Positions 8,637 through 17,986 are shown, counted from the stretch's first letter. The stretch: DNA of 44,954 bases from Rhodospirillaceae bacterium (GCA_018674495.1 JABHAA010000095.1:1-44954); one strand, 5' to 3'. Program-made: numbers and translations. Notes: generated by a model not told the origin, from the letters alone.

Positions 8637-10412
8637 TTAATACAGACCTTCCAGCCGCTCACCGTATGCCGCCATGACCTTGTGGCGGCGCACTTTAAGC
8701 GACGGCGTCATCATTTCGTTGTCGGTGGTGAAGGCGTCAGGGATCAGCATCACCCGGCGCACCCGCTCGCCGGCGGCGAGATCGGTGTTCACCCTTCCGA
8801 CCGCATCATCGATGGCACGGGCAAAATCGGCATCACCGATGAGGGCCGCCAGATCGCCCGATTTGCTATTTTCCTTGGCCCAATCGCGGGCGAATTCGGC
8901 ATCGGGAATGATGATGCCGACCAGATGCGGGCGCTTGTCCCCATGCACCATGGCCTGGGAGATTTCCGGCTGCAGGGTCAGGAACCCTTCGACCCGCTGC
9001 GGTGACAAGGTGTCGCCGCCGGAATTGACGATGATATCTTTCTTGCGGTCGGTGATCACGATACAGCCGTCTTCGTCGATATGGCCGACATCGCCGGTGT
9101 GCAGCCAGCCATCGATGATGGTCTCTTTGGTAGCGTCTTCGTTGCGCCAATAACCCTGCATGACCTGATCGCCCTTGGCCAGGATTTCACCGTCCTCGGC
9201 GATTTTGACCTCGGTGTTCTTGACCGGCGGGCCGACGGTTTTGAGCTTAACCCGGCCCGGCCGATTGACACTGATTAGGGGCGCCGATTCGGTCTGCCCA
9301 TAGCCTTGAAGAAGAAGCAGGCCAAGGGCGGTGAAGAACAGGCCGATCTCGTAGTTGAGCGGCGCGCCGCCCGATACCAGCACCTTCAGCCGGCCGCCGA
9401 AACTGGCCTTCACCTTTTTGCGAACCAGCTTATCCACCGCTGCGCTCTTGATCTTATCGCCGATTCCCAGCGAGCCCGGGTTTTCAAACTCGCGGCTGCC
9501 CAATTCGACGGCGGTATTGAACAGCTTTTCCTTGAGCCCGCTGGCTTGCGCCACGCCCTTGGTAATGCGCCCATGCATCACTTCGTAAAGGCGCGGCACG
9601 GCGGTCATGATGGTCGGGCGAACCTCGGTCAGATTGCGCGATAGATGCTCGATCCCCTCGGAAAAATAAATTTGTGCGGCGATGGAGATCGGGAAAAACA
9701 AGCCAGCCATAAACTCATAGGAATGGGAAAGGGGGAGGAATGACAGGAATACCTCGTCATCAACTCCCAGCTCTTCGATGGCGTCGCGGGCGCCCTCGCA
9801 ATTGTGCAGGATCGCCTTGTGGGAGAGCATTACCCCCTTGGGCGCGCCGCCGGTGCCGGAGGTGTAGATAATGACCGCCGTATCATCGATTTGGCGCTTG
9901 GCAATCTCGTCGGCGATGTCATCGGGCTCACCGGCGCCCATGGCCAGCACGGCTTCCCAATTGTGCAAATCGGTGCCGAGGGTTTGATCGGCGCTGAATT
10001 CATCCATGGTAATCAGAAATTTGATGTCGTGGGTCTGCGCCGCCGCCAGAACTTTTTCCGACAGCGCGGCGCCAGACGTGATGGCCCCGGCGGCACCGGA
10101 ATCAGCTAGAATATGGATATGATCGGCCACCGTGTTGGTGGTGTAGGCGGGCACCACGATGCCGCCGATTGCCATGATTGCCAACGTAGCGAGCGGCCAT
10201 TCGGGCCGGCTTTCGGCGCAGAGCACTACCCGGTCGCCGGGCCCGACCCCCAATTTGCGAAGACCACGCGCCAGTTTGGAGACCTCATCGACGGCCTCGG
10301 TCCAGCTTTTGGAAACATAGTGGCCGTCTTCCTTGGCCCAAAGGAATGGCCCGCCGCCGCGCCTTTCGGCGCTTGCCAGGAACATTGCGGCCAAATTTTG
10401 CCATTCATACAT
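8637..10412 (-). CDS. AMP-forming acyl-CoA synthetase (long-chain fatty acid-CoA ligase type)
   Basis: This 591-residue adenylate-forming ligase would activate a carboxylic acid to its CoA thioester using ATP. The P-loop-like motif IIYTSGTGGAPKG is at residues 181-193, then GYGQTESAPLIS, and the hinge block WLHTGDVGHIDEDG with ITDRKKDII. The architecture matches FadD15-type long-chain ligases, which need no extra domain. The ATG has GGGAG upstream. It heads a minus-strand run with the amidohydrolase and the second binding protein, and diverges from pepF. Within this block it could activate the acid product of the oxygenase pathway or a fatty acid. The sequence alone does not decide. Confidence 0.9.
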   Translation of the reverse strand: MYEWQNLAAMFLASAERRGGGPFLWAKEDGHYVSKSWTEAVDEVSKLARGLRKLGVGPGDRVVLCAESRPEWPLATLAIMAIGGIVVPAYTTNTVADHIHILADSGAAGAITSGAALSEKVLAAAQTHDIKFLITMDEFSADQTLGTDLHNWEAVLAMGAGEPDDIADEIAKRQIDDTAVIIYTSGTGGAPKGVMLSHKAILHNCEGARDAIEELGVDDEVFLSFLPLSHSYEFMAGLFFPISIAAQIYFSEGIEHLSRNLTEVRPTIMTAVPRLYEVMHGRITKGVAQASGLKEKLFNTAVELGSREFENPGSLGIGDKIKSAAVDKLVRKKVKASFGGRLKVLVSGGAPLNYEIGLFFTALGLLLLQGYGQTESAPLISVNRPGRVKLKTVGPPVKNTEVKIAEDGEILAKGDQVMQGYWRNEDATKETIIDGWLHTGDVGHIDEDGCIVITDRKKDIIVNSGGDTLSPQRVEGFLTLQPEISQAMVHGDKRPHLVGIIIPDAEFARDWAKENSKSGDLAALIGDADFARAIDDAVGRVNTDLAAGERVRRVMLIPDAFTTDNEMMTPSLKVRRHKVMAAYGERLEGLY

Positions 10413-10433
10413 ACGACGTCTCCCACCCGTGAT

Positions 10434-10462
10434 TTGAAGCCCCTAGGTTTTTACCATATACC
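10434..10462 (+). promoter_or_regulatory. Promoter of pepF, apparently giving a leaderless mRNA
   Basis: TTGAAG and TATACC are separated by 17 bases. The last base of the -10 lies six bases before the pepF ATG, so the expected +1 falls on the A of the ATG. No Shine-Dalgarno sequence precedes the gene. Confidence 0.55.
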
Positions 10463-10468
10463 GAAGAT

Positions 10469-12307
10469 ATGACCTTTTGCACAAACAAAGATACCAAACG
10501 CCGAACGGCCCCCGATGACGCCCGCGGTGCCAGCGGTGCCGATAACTTGCCCGAGTGGGATTTGAGCGATCTTTACGCCGGCATCGATGATGCCACCATC
10601 GATCGTGATCTGGAAGAAGCCGAGGCGCGCGCCGCCGCCTTTGCGGCAAAATTCCAAGGCACGCTCGCCGCGCTTGATGGGGCGGCGCTGGGCGCAGCGG
10701 TTGCGGCCCTCGAAGACATTGATGAGTTGTTGAACCGGACCCGCTGTTACGGCCAGCTCTTGTTCGCCGCCAACACACAGGATGCGGACATTGCGGCGTT
10801 CTATCAGAACCTGAATGAGCGGACCACGGACATTGCATCGAAGCTGCTGTTTTTCACGCTGGAAATCAACCGCATCGATGATGATTCGCTTACGGAAAAA
10901 CTGCGCGCGCCTGAACTTGCCCGCTACAAACCCTGGATCGATGCCAACCGCGCGCTCAAGCCCTATCAGCTTGGCGATGATCTGGAAAAAATCCTGATGG
11001 ACAAGCGCGTCACCGGCCGCGACGCCTGGAACCGCCTGTTCGATGAAACCATGAACGGTCTGACCTTCGATGTGGATGGCCGGGCGCTGTCATCGTCGGA
11101 AGTGCTGAATATGATGATGGACGACAAGGGCGGTGTCCGGCGCAAGGCCGCCAAGGCGTTTGGGGCCGGACTGGGCGATAATATCCGCCTGTTTTCGCTG
11201 ATCACCAATAACCTCGCCAAGGACAAGGAGATCGAGGACCGCTGGCGCGGCCATGCTGCGCCCATATCCAGGCGCAACCTGGCTAATCAGGTGGAAGACG
11301 AGGTGGTCGATGCGCTCATCACCTCGGTCAAGGGCGCCTATCCGGCCATATCGCAACGTTATTACGCCTTGAAGGCCCGTTGGCTGGAACTGGACGTGAT
11401 GGATTATTGGGACCGCAATGCACCCTTGCCGGATGCGGACCAGGACCGGGTTTCCTGGGACGATGCGCGGGCGACGGTGCTGGATGCCTATGAAGGCTTC
11501 GCGCCCGCGATGCGGGACATTGCCGAGCGTTTCTTCGGTTCCGACTGGATCGATGCGAGCCCGCGCCCGGGTAAGGATTCGGGCGCCTTTTCCCATTCCA
11601 CGGTGCCTTCGGTGCATCCCTATATTCTGATGAATTATCACGGCAAGGCCCGTGACGTGATGACCCTGGCCCACGAATTGGGCCACGGCGTGCATCAGGT
11701 ATTGGCCGCCCCGCAGGGCCATTTCCTGTCCGACACGCCGCTGACCTTGGCCGAGACCGCATCGGTTTTCGGCGAGATGCTGACTTTTCGCTCTATGCTG
11801 GACGCGGCGCCCGATGGGCGGGCGCGGCGCGCATTGCTGGCCCGAAAAGTCGAGGACATGCTGAACACCGTGGTCCGCCAGGTGGCGTTCTGTGATTTCG
11901 AGGTTCGCGTCCATGATGCGAGGCGGTCCGGCGAGGTGAGTGCGGAGCGGCTGGGCGAGATATGGATGGACGTGCAGCGGGAAAGCCTTGGTCCCATTTT
12001 CCGCTTTGATGAGGAATACAAAAACTATTGGGCCTATATTCCGCACTTCATCCACGCGCCGTTTTATGTCTACGCCTATGCCTTCGGCGATTGTCTGGTC
12101 AATTCCCTGTACGATGTGTTCCAAGGCGGCTTCGACGATTTCAGAGGCAAATATTTGGAGATGTTGAAAGCCGGCGGCACGTTGCGCCACACCGAATTGC
12201 TGGCGCCTTTCGGCCTTAACGCCGGCGATCCTCAGTTCTGGGACCGGGGGCTCGGCGTCATCGCCGGCTTCGTCGACGAGTTGGAAGCTGGCGAGACCGA
12301 TGGCTGA
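10469..12307 (+). CDS. pepF: Oligoendopeptidase F family zinc peptidase (M3B)
   Basis: This 612-residue cytoplasmic metallopeptidase degrades short peptides. The M3 zinc site is complete: HELGH at residues 402-406 within TLAHELGHGVHQ, and the third ligand E429 in LAETASVFGE. The N-terminal helical half includes NLPEWDLSDLYAG, the usual start of the PepF/M3 domain. Length matches the ~600-residue family. The first codon lacks a ribosome site, and a promoter-like pair places transcription start on the ATG, so the message is probably leaderless. The stop overlaps the start of the UbiB-like kinase gene by eight bases, which implies translational coupling. In this setting it may recycle peptides, but it is a general housekeeping enzyme. 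Confidence 0.92.
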   Translation: MTFCTNKDTKRRTAPDDARGASGADNLPEWDLSDLYAGIDDATIDRDLEEAEARAAAFAAKFQGTLAALDGAALGAAVAALEDIDELLNRTRCYGQLLFAANTQDADIAAFYQNLNERTTDIASKLLFFTLEINRIDDDSLTEKLRAPELARYKPWIDANRALKPYQLGDDLEKILMDKRVTGRDAWNRLFDETMNGLTFDVDGRALSSSEVLNMMMDDKGGVRRKAAKAFGAGLGDNIRLFSLITNNLAKDKEIEDRWRGHAAPISRRNLANQVEDEVVDALITSVKGAYPAISQRYYALKARWLELDVMDYWDRNAPLPDADQDRVSWDDARATVLDAYEGFAPAMRDIAERFFGSDWIDASPRPGKDSGAFSHSTVPSVHPYILMNYHGKARDVMTLAHELGHGVHQVLAAPQGHFLSDTPLTLAETASVFGEMLTFRSMLDAAPDGRARRALLARKVEDMLNTVVRQVAFCDFEVRVHDARRSGEVSAERLGEIWMDVQRESLGPIFRFDEEYKNYWAYIPHFIHAPFYVYAYAFGDCLVNSLYDVFQGGFDDFRGKYLEMLKAGGTLRHTELLAPFGLNAGDPQFWDRGLGVIAGFVDELEAGETDG

Positions 12308-13643
12308 ACGCGGCCCAATAGGCGGGCGCGCCAGGCGCTATGCAAAAGTTGGGCGCGCCGTCGGCGGTCTGGCCGCGCGCCTTGCCGGCGAGCGCTATCT
12401 GGGGCTGAAGATCGACCGGGAAGGCCATGCGGAAGATTTGAAAATCGCCCTCGGCGGCCTCAAGGGTCCGCTGATGAAGGTGGCGCAGATATTGTCTACA
12501 ATCCCCGATGCGTTGCCCCGGGAATATTCGGCACAATTGGCGGAGTTGCAATCGAACGCGCCGCCCATGGGTTGGAGCTTCGTGCGCCGGCGCATGGCTT
12601 CCGAGCTGGGACCCGATTGGCAGGGCCTGCTGGCCGAATTTACCCGCGAAGCCGCCTTCGCGGCGTCCCTCGGCCAGGTGCACCGGGCCACCGGATCGGC
12701 GGGCCAGGCGCTGGCCTGCAAACTGCAATATCCCGATATGAATTCGGTGGTCGAGGCCGATCTCCGCCAGCTTAAATTGGTATTCTCGATCTATCGGCGC
12801 TACGACAAAGCCATCGATCCGACCGAAGTGCATAAAGAGCTGTCGGCGCGCCTGCACGAGGAATTGGATTACCGCCGCGAAGCCCGCCATATGCGGCTCT
12901 ATGATCGGATGCTGGCGGGCGAGACCGGCGTTCATATTCCGGAAGTCATCGATGATCTTTGCGGCGACCGGCTCCTGACCATGAGCTGGCTCGATGGCGT
13001 GCCGCTGATGGATTACATCGGCGCCCACGACGGTGCCGAAGACCGCAACCGGGTGGCCCTCAACATGTTCCGCGCCTGGTACGTGCCTCTTTATAACTAC
13101 GGCGTCATCCATGGCGACCCGCACATGGGTAATTATACAGTGCGGGGTGACGGCTCCATCAATCTGATGGATTTTGGCTGCATCCGGGTGTTCAAGCCGT
13201 CCTTCATCAAAGGTGTCATCGATCTTTATACGGCGCTCCGCGACGATGATGCCGAGCTGGCGGTCAGCGCCTATGAAATCTGGGGCTTCACCGGGCTGAC
13301 GAAAGAGGTGATCGATGTGCTCAACCTTTGGGCAGCGTTTCTTTATGCGCCGCTTCTGGAAGACAAGGTGCGCCCGATCCAGGAAGGTGATGGCGAATTT
13401 GGCGCCAAGGTGGCTGGTCATGTACGCCGGGAATTAAACCGCATCGGCGGCGTCCGCCCGCCGTCGGAGTTTGTGCTTATGGATCGGGCGGCCATCGGGC
13501 TGGGTTCGGTGTTCACTCATCTTGGCGCCGAGATAAATTGGCACCGCATGTTCCACGAGCTTATCGACGGTTTCGATGAGGTGGTTTTGGAAAAAACCCA
13601 GAACGCCGCCTTTGACGCGGTTGGACTTGAGCCCGCTCACTAA
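12300..13643 (+). CDS. ABC1/UbiB-family atypical kinase (AarF-like)
   Basis: This 447-residue protein of the ABC1/ADCK/UbiB family comprises kinase-like ATPases that support ubiquinone biosynthesis. The family's KxGQ signature appears as KVAQ (residues 60-63), with the motif's glycine changed to alanine. The kinase-like core is seen in VIHGDPHMGNY (catalytic loop) and LMDFGCIR (metal-binding DFG). ELDYRREARH is also typical. The start ATG lies within the last codons of pepF. The gene converges on the DoxX gene with a three-base gap. A COQ9-family gene also lies in the window, so quinone biosynthesis support is plausible; no other ubi gene is adjacent. UbiB proper is longer, so I do not assign that symbol. 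Confidence 0.85.
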   Translation: MAERGPIGGRARRYAKVGRAVGGLAARLAGERYLGLKIDREGHAEDLKIALGGLKGPLMKVAQILSTIPDALPREYSAQLAELQSNAPPMGWSFVRRRMASELGPDWQGLLAEFTREAAFAASLGQVHRATGSAGQALACKLQYPDMNSVVEADLRQLKLVFSIYRRYDKAIDPTEVHKELSARLHEELDYRREARHMRLYDRMLAGETGVHIPEVIDDLCGDRLLTMSWLDGVPLMDYIGAHDGAEDRNRVALNMFRAWYVPLYNYGVIHGDPHMGNYTVRGDGSINLMDFGCIRVFKPSFIKGVIDLYTALRDDDAELAVSAYEIWGFTGLTKEVIDVLNLWAAFLYAPLLEDKVRPIQEGDGEFGAKVAGHVRRELNRIGGVRPPSEFVLMDRAAIGLGSVFTHLGAEINWHRMFHELIDGFDEVVLEKTQNAAFDAVGLEPAH

Positions 13644-13646
13644 TGA

Positions 13647-14030
13647 CTAGAGCGAGATCACTAGCAGCAACCCGCCGGTGACGGCGATGTTGTTGCAGAA
13701 AATCCAAAGATGGGTCTGCTTCTGGCGCGGCTCGGTCATCACCCAGAAATCGTGATAGAGGAAATTGGCCATCACGGTAAAGACAACCAGCATGCCGGCG
13801 CCGATCCACACGTAGAAATCGAACAATACCGATAACCCGCCGAGTAGCATGGTGGCGAAACCGCAAAGAAGCATGAATTTTGGAAATGGTACATGGTGGC
13901 TGCGGAAGGTTTCCATATGGTCTTCGAAATCGGGAAAGGCTGTGATGCCCCGATAGACGAACAGAAACGCGATGCAGGCATGGGCAAGAATTTGCAGAGC
14001 GGAATGGTCTGCGTGCAGATCGAAACTCAT
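13647..14030 (-). CDS. DoxX-family integral membrane protein
   Basis: This small 127-residue membrane protein has four predicted helices, with hydrophobic stretches at about residues 12-30, 48-66, 70-90 and 108-126. The pattern HACIAFLFVYRGITAF followed by a G-rich second helix fits the DoxX family. Family members have been linked to quinone or thiosulfate oxidation and sulfur redox stress, but roles vary. It lies 24 bases downstream of the amidohydrolase gene on the same strand, so co-transcription is likely. It converges with the UbiB-like gene. The ribosome site is weak, which fits read-through from the upstream gene. Confidence 0.75.
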   Translation of the reverse strand: MSFDLHADHSALQILAHACIAFLFVYRGITAFPDFEDHMETFRSHHVPFPKFMLLCGFATMLLGGLSVLFDFYVWIGAGMLVVFTVMANFLYHDFWVMTEPRQKQTHLWIFCNNIAVTGGLLLVISL

Positions 14031-14054
14031 GGAACGTTTTCCCAGATGGTGGAC

Positions 14055-15071
14055 TTATTCGGCGGCCGCCTTCAAGGGGTCGGCCAGACCCAATATGCGG
14101 CGCGCGTTGCCGCCCATCACCTTGGCCTTGTCGGCGTCAGACAAGCCAACGCCGTCCAGGTACATCAAGGCGTCCGCCGGGCTCCAACAGGGGTAGTCGC
14201 TGCCATACATGACCCGGTCGGCGCCAAAATATTCGATGGCGAATTTCATGCCCTCGGTGTGCGGCGAGACGGTATCGGTATAGAAGCGCTTCAAATAGGT
14301 GCTCGCCGGATTGGGCAGTTTGGCCTGTTTGGTGTTCTTGTCCATACGCCCCGACTGGTACGGGAGCGCGCCGCCGGTATGGGACAACACGATCTTCAAA
14401 TCCGGATGGCGGTCCATGGTGCCCGACAAAACCAGCCGCATGGCGGCGACGCTGACTTCCATGACACGTCCGAGGCTCAAAAACAGTGCGCCGCCATAGC
14501 CCGTCAGCATGTCCGAGAAGACCGCATCGGTGGGATGCAGGAACAATGGAATGCCAAGTTCCTCGGCGCGGGCATAAAACGGCTCCAGCCGCTCCGCATC
14601 GATGCTGGGATCGGCGCCGACGCTGCCCGGCAAGTTGAGCCCCATAAGCCCGAGATCACCGATCGCGTGCTCCATAACTTCGAGGGCGGTGTCGATGTCC
14701 TGCAAGGGCACCGCGCCCGAGGCCCAGACCCGGCCCGGATATTTTTTTTGCGCGCCGGCCATCTCTTCGTTCCAGAGCATGGCCAGATCGCGCCCTTCGG
14801 ACGCCGGCAATTCGGAAAAGGCGACCGAGAACGGCCCGATGGAGCAAACCACGTCAATCTCGTGACCGAGCCCGTCCATATGCGCCAACTGCTCGTCCAG
14901 ATCGAACCAGGCGGGCCAGGTGGTCAGCTTGTAATCGGCGTCGCCGTCGTCGCGGAGATAGACGTAATCGCCGTCGCCGTTCAATTCGATGCGCGGATAA
15001 CCTTTGCGTTTGCGCAACGCTTCGAAGACCGAACGGGGCCACCAGTGAAAGTGGGAATCGACAATACGCAT
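14055..15071 (-). CDS. Amidohydrolase family 2 (ACMSD-like) hydrolase/decarboxylase
   Basis: This 338-residue TIM-barrel metal enzyme is close in length to ACMSD and gamma-resorcylate decarboxylase. The first strand has DSHFHWWP, with the intact H-x-H metal pair that the longer amidohydrolase at 7149-8597 lacks. Later landmarks are LFLHPTD, the LSHTGGALPYQSGRMD strand and MYGSDYP, whose aspartate is the expected last metal ligand. The ATG is preceded by GGAGAGA. It is upstream of DoxX and 55 bases downstream of a small membrane protein gene on the same strand. A Rieske oxygenase and a 2OG oxygenase lie further up the same strand, so decarboxylation or hydrolysis of an oxidised aromatic acid is a reasonable guess. 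Confidence 0.85.
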   Translation of the reverse strand: MRIVDSHFHWWPRSVFEALRKRKGYPRIELNGDGDYVYLRDDGDADYKLTTWPAWFDLDEQLAHMDGLGHEIDVVCSIGPFSVAFSELPASEGRDLAMLWNEEMAGAQKKYPGRVWASGAVPLQDIDTALEVMEHAIGDLGLMGLNLPGSVGADPSIDAERLEPFYARAEELGIPLFLHPTDAVFSDMLTGYGGALFLSLGRVMEVSVAAMRLVLSGTMDRHPDLKIVLSHTGGALPYQSGRMDKNTKQAKLPNPASTYLKRFYTDTVSPHTEGMKFAIEYFGADRVMYGSDYPCWSPADALMYLDGVGLSDADKAKVMGGNARRILGLADPLKAAAE

Positions 15072-15126
15072 AGTCTCTCTCCTATCTTCGGGGCCAATCG
15101 GGCCGCAGCTTACCTATATCATTCCA

Positions 15127-15612
15127 TTAGGGCGCGATCGCATCAAGGCTCATCAGCGTAATGCCGCAGCCAATGATGATCGTGCCGACCATGAATAAAA
15201 GGATCAGATATCGGTGGATGTTGGCTTCGCGGGCGGATTTGAACTTGCGGATGCGCCGGAACAGATTGGAATAGGCGCTTTCGATGGTGAGCAGCTTGCG
15301 CCCCTCGGTATGCTGCCAAAACTGGAACAGAACCACCATGAAGATGGCCGCCATGGCAATTACGATGGACGAAATTTTGAGCACCATCATGAACTGGGTG
15401 CCGTGTGCCACATATTTTGCGAGCAACATGAAAGTGCCAAAGATCAGCAAGGATGAGGCAACGGCCTTCCATTGAATGGACTTTGAAAACAGGATGGTGC
15501 GCGTCGAATCGGCATAGATGAGGCCCAATTCCCGGTGCGTCATTTCGTCCAGCTCAGAGGTAACCAGCTCGGGCTCGCCGCCTTCGTCTTCGTCTCGGCT
15601 ACGATCTGCCAT
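15127..15612 (-). CDS. Small three-helix membrane protein of unknown function
   Basis: I do not recognise a family for this 161-residue protein. Residues 1-25 are very acidic (DRSRDEDEGGEPELV) and probably cytoplasmic. Three hydrophobic stretches follow, at about 50-68, 76-98 and 135-156. Between the second and third is a basic loop (LFRRIRKFKSAREANIHRY). It lies 32 bases after the 2OG oxygenase gene and 55 before the amidohydrolase gene on the same strand, so it may belong to that transcription unit. It is reminiscent of small inner-membrane proteins with no enzymatic motif. A transport or scaffold role cannot be shown. Confidence 0.7.
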   Translation of the reverse strand: MADRSRDEDEGGEPELVTSELDEMTHRELGLIYADSTRTILFSKSIQWKAVASSLLIFGTFMLLAKYVAHGTQFMMVLKISSIVIAMAAIFMVVLFQFWQHTEGRKLLTIESAYSNLFRRIRKFKSAREANIHRYLILLFMVGTIIIGCGITLMSLDAIAP

Positions 15613-15644
15613 TTATACCACCATCGATTGGTTGCGTCGGATTT

Positions 15645-16403
15645 TTAGGGCGTCACCCAGCTTTCCGCCACCGCCGCCGGCACCGCTTTTAGATCGAAAA
15701 ACAGGATATCGCGGCGATCCTTGGGATTGCCCACATTTTCGACGCCGTGAAAGGCGCCATTGGTTTTTACAAAGGCCAGCAACGTGTTCGGCAAATAGGG
15801 CGCGGTTCTGGTTCTTTTGAATTGATTGAACGGATAGTACGGCCCGCCAGGACAGGTGAAGCCTTCCTGGTTGGGCGTATAGAACGAGGTGCCGAGATGG
15901 GCGTGGTCTTCGTCGGCGGCAAGATAAAAAAGGCTTGAGACGATTTTCGCCGGGCTATCTGTGTGAGGTCCGAGGTCATAGCCCGCGTTGTCGCGGATCA
16001 GGAAGCTTTCGGCGCCGATCAGATGCTCGCCCTCGAGCGCCGTCTCCGGGTTGGCGAAACGGCCATTGATGGCGTCGCCGAATTTCTGGTGGATAAAATT
16101 GATGAACTGGGTGTTTTGCAGGGTGCCGAACAGCTTGTCCCAGAATTCCGCCAATTCCGGCTGCAACAATCCAAGATGTTGCGGCTGCCCGGAAAATATC
16201 AGGCGCGAGCGGTTGTAGTCATCGCTGACATGACCAACATCGGCCAGCGCCTGATATTTTGCAGGCTCAGGCAATTTGGCGAGCATTTCTTGGTAGAAGT
16301 CATGCGGAAACACATCGCGCACAAAGATATGCGTGAACGGGTCATTGATCACCGGCGTGGCGCCGATAGCGTTGGTGATATGCGCGTAAACGTCCGGAAA
16401 CAT
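15645..16403 (-). CDS. 2-oxoglutarate/Fe(II)-dependent oxygenase-like protein
   Basis: This 252-residue protein has the double-stranded beta-helix signature of 2OG-Fe(II) oxygenases. The iron ligands are H147-x-D149 in GPHTDSPAKIVS and H219 in NGAFHGVENV. R230/R231 ten or more residues later is placed to bind 2-oxoglutarate. Such enzymes couple 2OG decarboxylation to hydroxylation. The N-terminal part (PVINDPFTHIFVRDVFP) resembles prolyl-hydroxylase-like members that act on proteins, sugars or small molecules. It lies between the Rieske oxygenase (40-base gap) and the membrane protein gene on the same strand. Two different iron oxygenases in one unit suggest consecutive oxidations, but the substrate is unknown. 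Confidence 0.78.
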   Translation of the reverse strand: MFPDVYAHITNAIGATPVINDPFTHIFVRDVFPHDFYQEMLAKLPEPAKYQALADVGHVSDDYNRSRLIFSGQPQHLGLLQPELAEFWDKLFGTLQNTQFINFIHQKFGDAINGRFANPETALEGEHLIGAESFLIRDNAGYDLGPHTDSPAKIVSSLFYLAADEDHAHLGTSFYTPNQEGFTCPGGPYYPFNQFKRTRTAPYLPNTLLAFVKTNGAFHGVENVGNPKDRRDILFFDLKAVPAAVAESWVTP

Positions 16404-16443
16404 AAATACCGGTCCTTCGAGTATTTGTTCAGCCTGGCAATTG

Positions 16444-17718
16444 TTACTCGGCGGCGGCTTTGGTGGTTCCCTGCACGGCCGCTAATTCCTGCTCATAAAC
16501 TTCCGGCCATTTGCGCCCTTTCTCGGCGATGAAAAAGCCGCCCCGGGCGAGCGCAAAGGCGCCCGGGTCTCGGGATGCCGGCGGCGGCGTGCCGTCCTTG
16601 GCCAGGGCTTTGGCGGCGCGTACCAGGCGTTTGCGCGTCGCCGTGATCATCTGATCGGATGGCGCCAGATGCTCCCACGCGTGATCGGTGATGGCGCCCA
16701 TGTTTTCGGTGACCGCTTGATCCTGCTGATGGATGCCCTCGATGCCGGTATAGCTTCCCGTCCGCTGTACTTCCCGATCGATCTCGTAATCGTTGGAGAA
16801 TTGCTGGGCACAGCGAAAGCGCCCCAACCAGTCCGTTGAGTTGGGCAAAAGATGATCGACAATGGGTGATTCGCCGGGGCCATCCTTAGGCCCAATGGTC
16901 ACGAACATGGTGTGAGTGTCATCCAAGGGCACCCAGATGCGCGCCATGCGGTAGCTGTCGAACGGCTTGAACGGCGCCAAGGCGACGCACGGAAACAGGA
17001 AATGGGCAAAGCGCCAATAGATGTTGCCCTGATCCGCCGGCCGGTAGGCGGCATACATGGTGCCGGTATCGGTGTCGCGCACATGATATTCCGGGTCCTT
17101 GTGGATGGCGCCGAAGCGGGTCTCGTCGTTGGGCTCGAACGCACCTTGGCCCATGGAACCGTAATGCAGGAAGTTGAGGTGCGAGGTGTCGATATCGCCT
17201 TCCATGGATTGCAGCCAGTTGCACTCTCTTTGGGCAAAGGCGATGTTGGCTTCGTCTTCGGGGATCAAGGTGGCGGCGATATCGGGCAGCGCCGGCGCAT
17301 CCTCGGCCACGCCCATATAAACCCAGACGACACCGTTACGCTCTTCGGCCTTATAGGCCTTGGCTTTGACTTTGTGTTTGAAGTCCTGATGCGGCGGCAC
17401 GTTGGCCATATCCAGGCAATTGCCGTCCACATCGAACTTCCAGCCGTGATAGACGCAGCGGATGCCGTCTTCTTCGTTGCGGCCAAAGAACAACGACGCG
17501 CAGCGATGCGGGCAGCGGTGATCCATGACGCCGATGCGGCCCGAAGAATCCCGGAACGATACGAGGTTTTCGCCTAGCAATCTGAGCCGCACAGGATCGC
17601 CGTCGGTCACCAACTCCGATGATTTCAGCGCCGGCAACCAGTAGCGGCGCATCAATTCTCCCATTGGCGTTCCAGGCCCGACCCGGGTCAGAATTTCACT
17701 GTCACTTTTTGACGTCAT
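16444..17718 (-). CDS. Rieske non-heme iron oxygenase, alpha subunit (copy 2)
   Basis: This is a 424-residue oxygenase component. The Rieske cluster ligands are C69-x-H71 (CPHR) and C88-x2-H91 (CVYH). The mononuclear iron ligands are D177-x2-H180-x4-H185 in DTSHLNFLH. The N-terminal GPGTPMGELMRRYWLPA places it in the same broad branch as the other two copies. The catalytic segment EGDIDTSHLNFLH is closer to copy 3 than to copy 1. The start is the ATG behind GGGAGG; the frame extends 18 codons further without a ribosome site. It heads a run on this strand with the 2OG oxygenase, a membrane protein, an amidohydrolase and DoxX. No reductase is adjacent. Aromatic hydroxylation or O-demethylation is likely by family; the substrate is unknown. 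Confidence 0.9.
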   Translation of the reverse strand: MTSKSDSEILTRVGPGTPMGELMRRYWLPALKSSELVTDGDPVRLRLLGENLVSFRDSSGRIGVMDHRCPHRCASLFFGRNEEDGIRCVYHGWKFDVDGNCLDMANVPPHQDFKHKVKAKAYKAEERNGVVWVYMGVAEDAPALPDIAATLIPEDEANIAFAQRECNWLQSMEGDIDTSHLNFLHYGSMGQGAFEPNDETRFGAIHKDPEYHVRDTDTGTMYAAYRPADQGNIYWRFAHFLFPCVALAPFKPFDSYRMARIWVPLDDTHTMFVTIGPKDGPGESPIVDHLLPNSTDWLGRFRCAQQFSNDYEIDREVQRTGSYTGIEGIHQQDQAVTENMGAITDHAWEHLAPSDQMITATRKRLVRAAKALAKDGTPPPASRDPGAFALARGGFFIAEKGRKWPEVYEQELAAVQGTTKAAAE

Positions 17719-17986
17719 ACTGGCCTCCCGAATTCGGAAATACCGGCCCAAGCGGCACCATTGGCGCGCCAAAGGCGGGTTAGGTCAAAAGTTTCGCAAA
17801 TAGTGCCCGCCCAACGCAACTTGAAAATTATCGAGCCGTTGTACTCTCCGGCCGGGCCGATTGCGCCGCTCCCAATCTATTTACCGGATTTGCCCGAATT
17901 TCCACCGATTGTGCCTTGGCAAAGCCGGGCTAAGAAGCCATTTTGTCGCCGGTCTATTTCTATTCCGAAATTCCCGGGGGGTGTTC

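Noticed and set aside
12258..13421. 387-codon minus-strand frame across the UbiB-like gene
   Set aside because: It is antisense to a gene with kinase motifs. Its composition (H, Q, R and P rich) is typical of GC-rich shadow frames.
13893..15161. 422-codon plus-strand frame across the amidohydrolase
   Set aside because: It runs antisense to the DoxX start and the amidohydrolase, has no family motif and overlaps two real genes.
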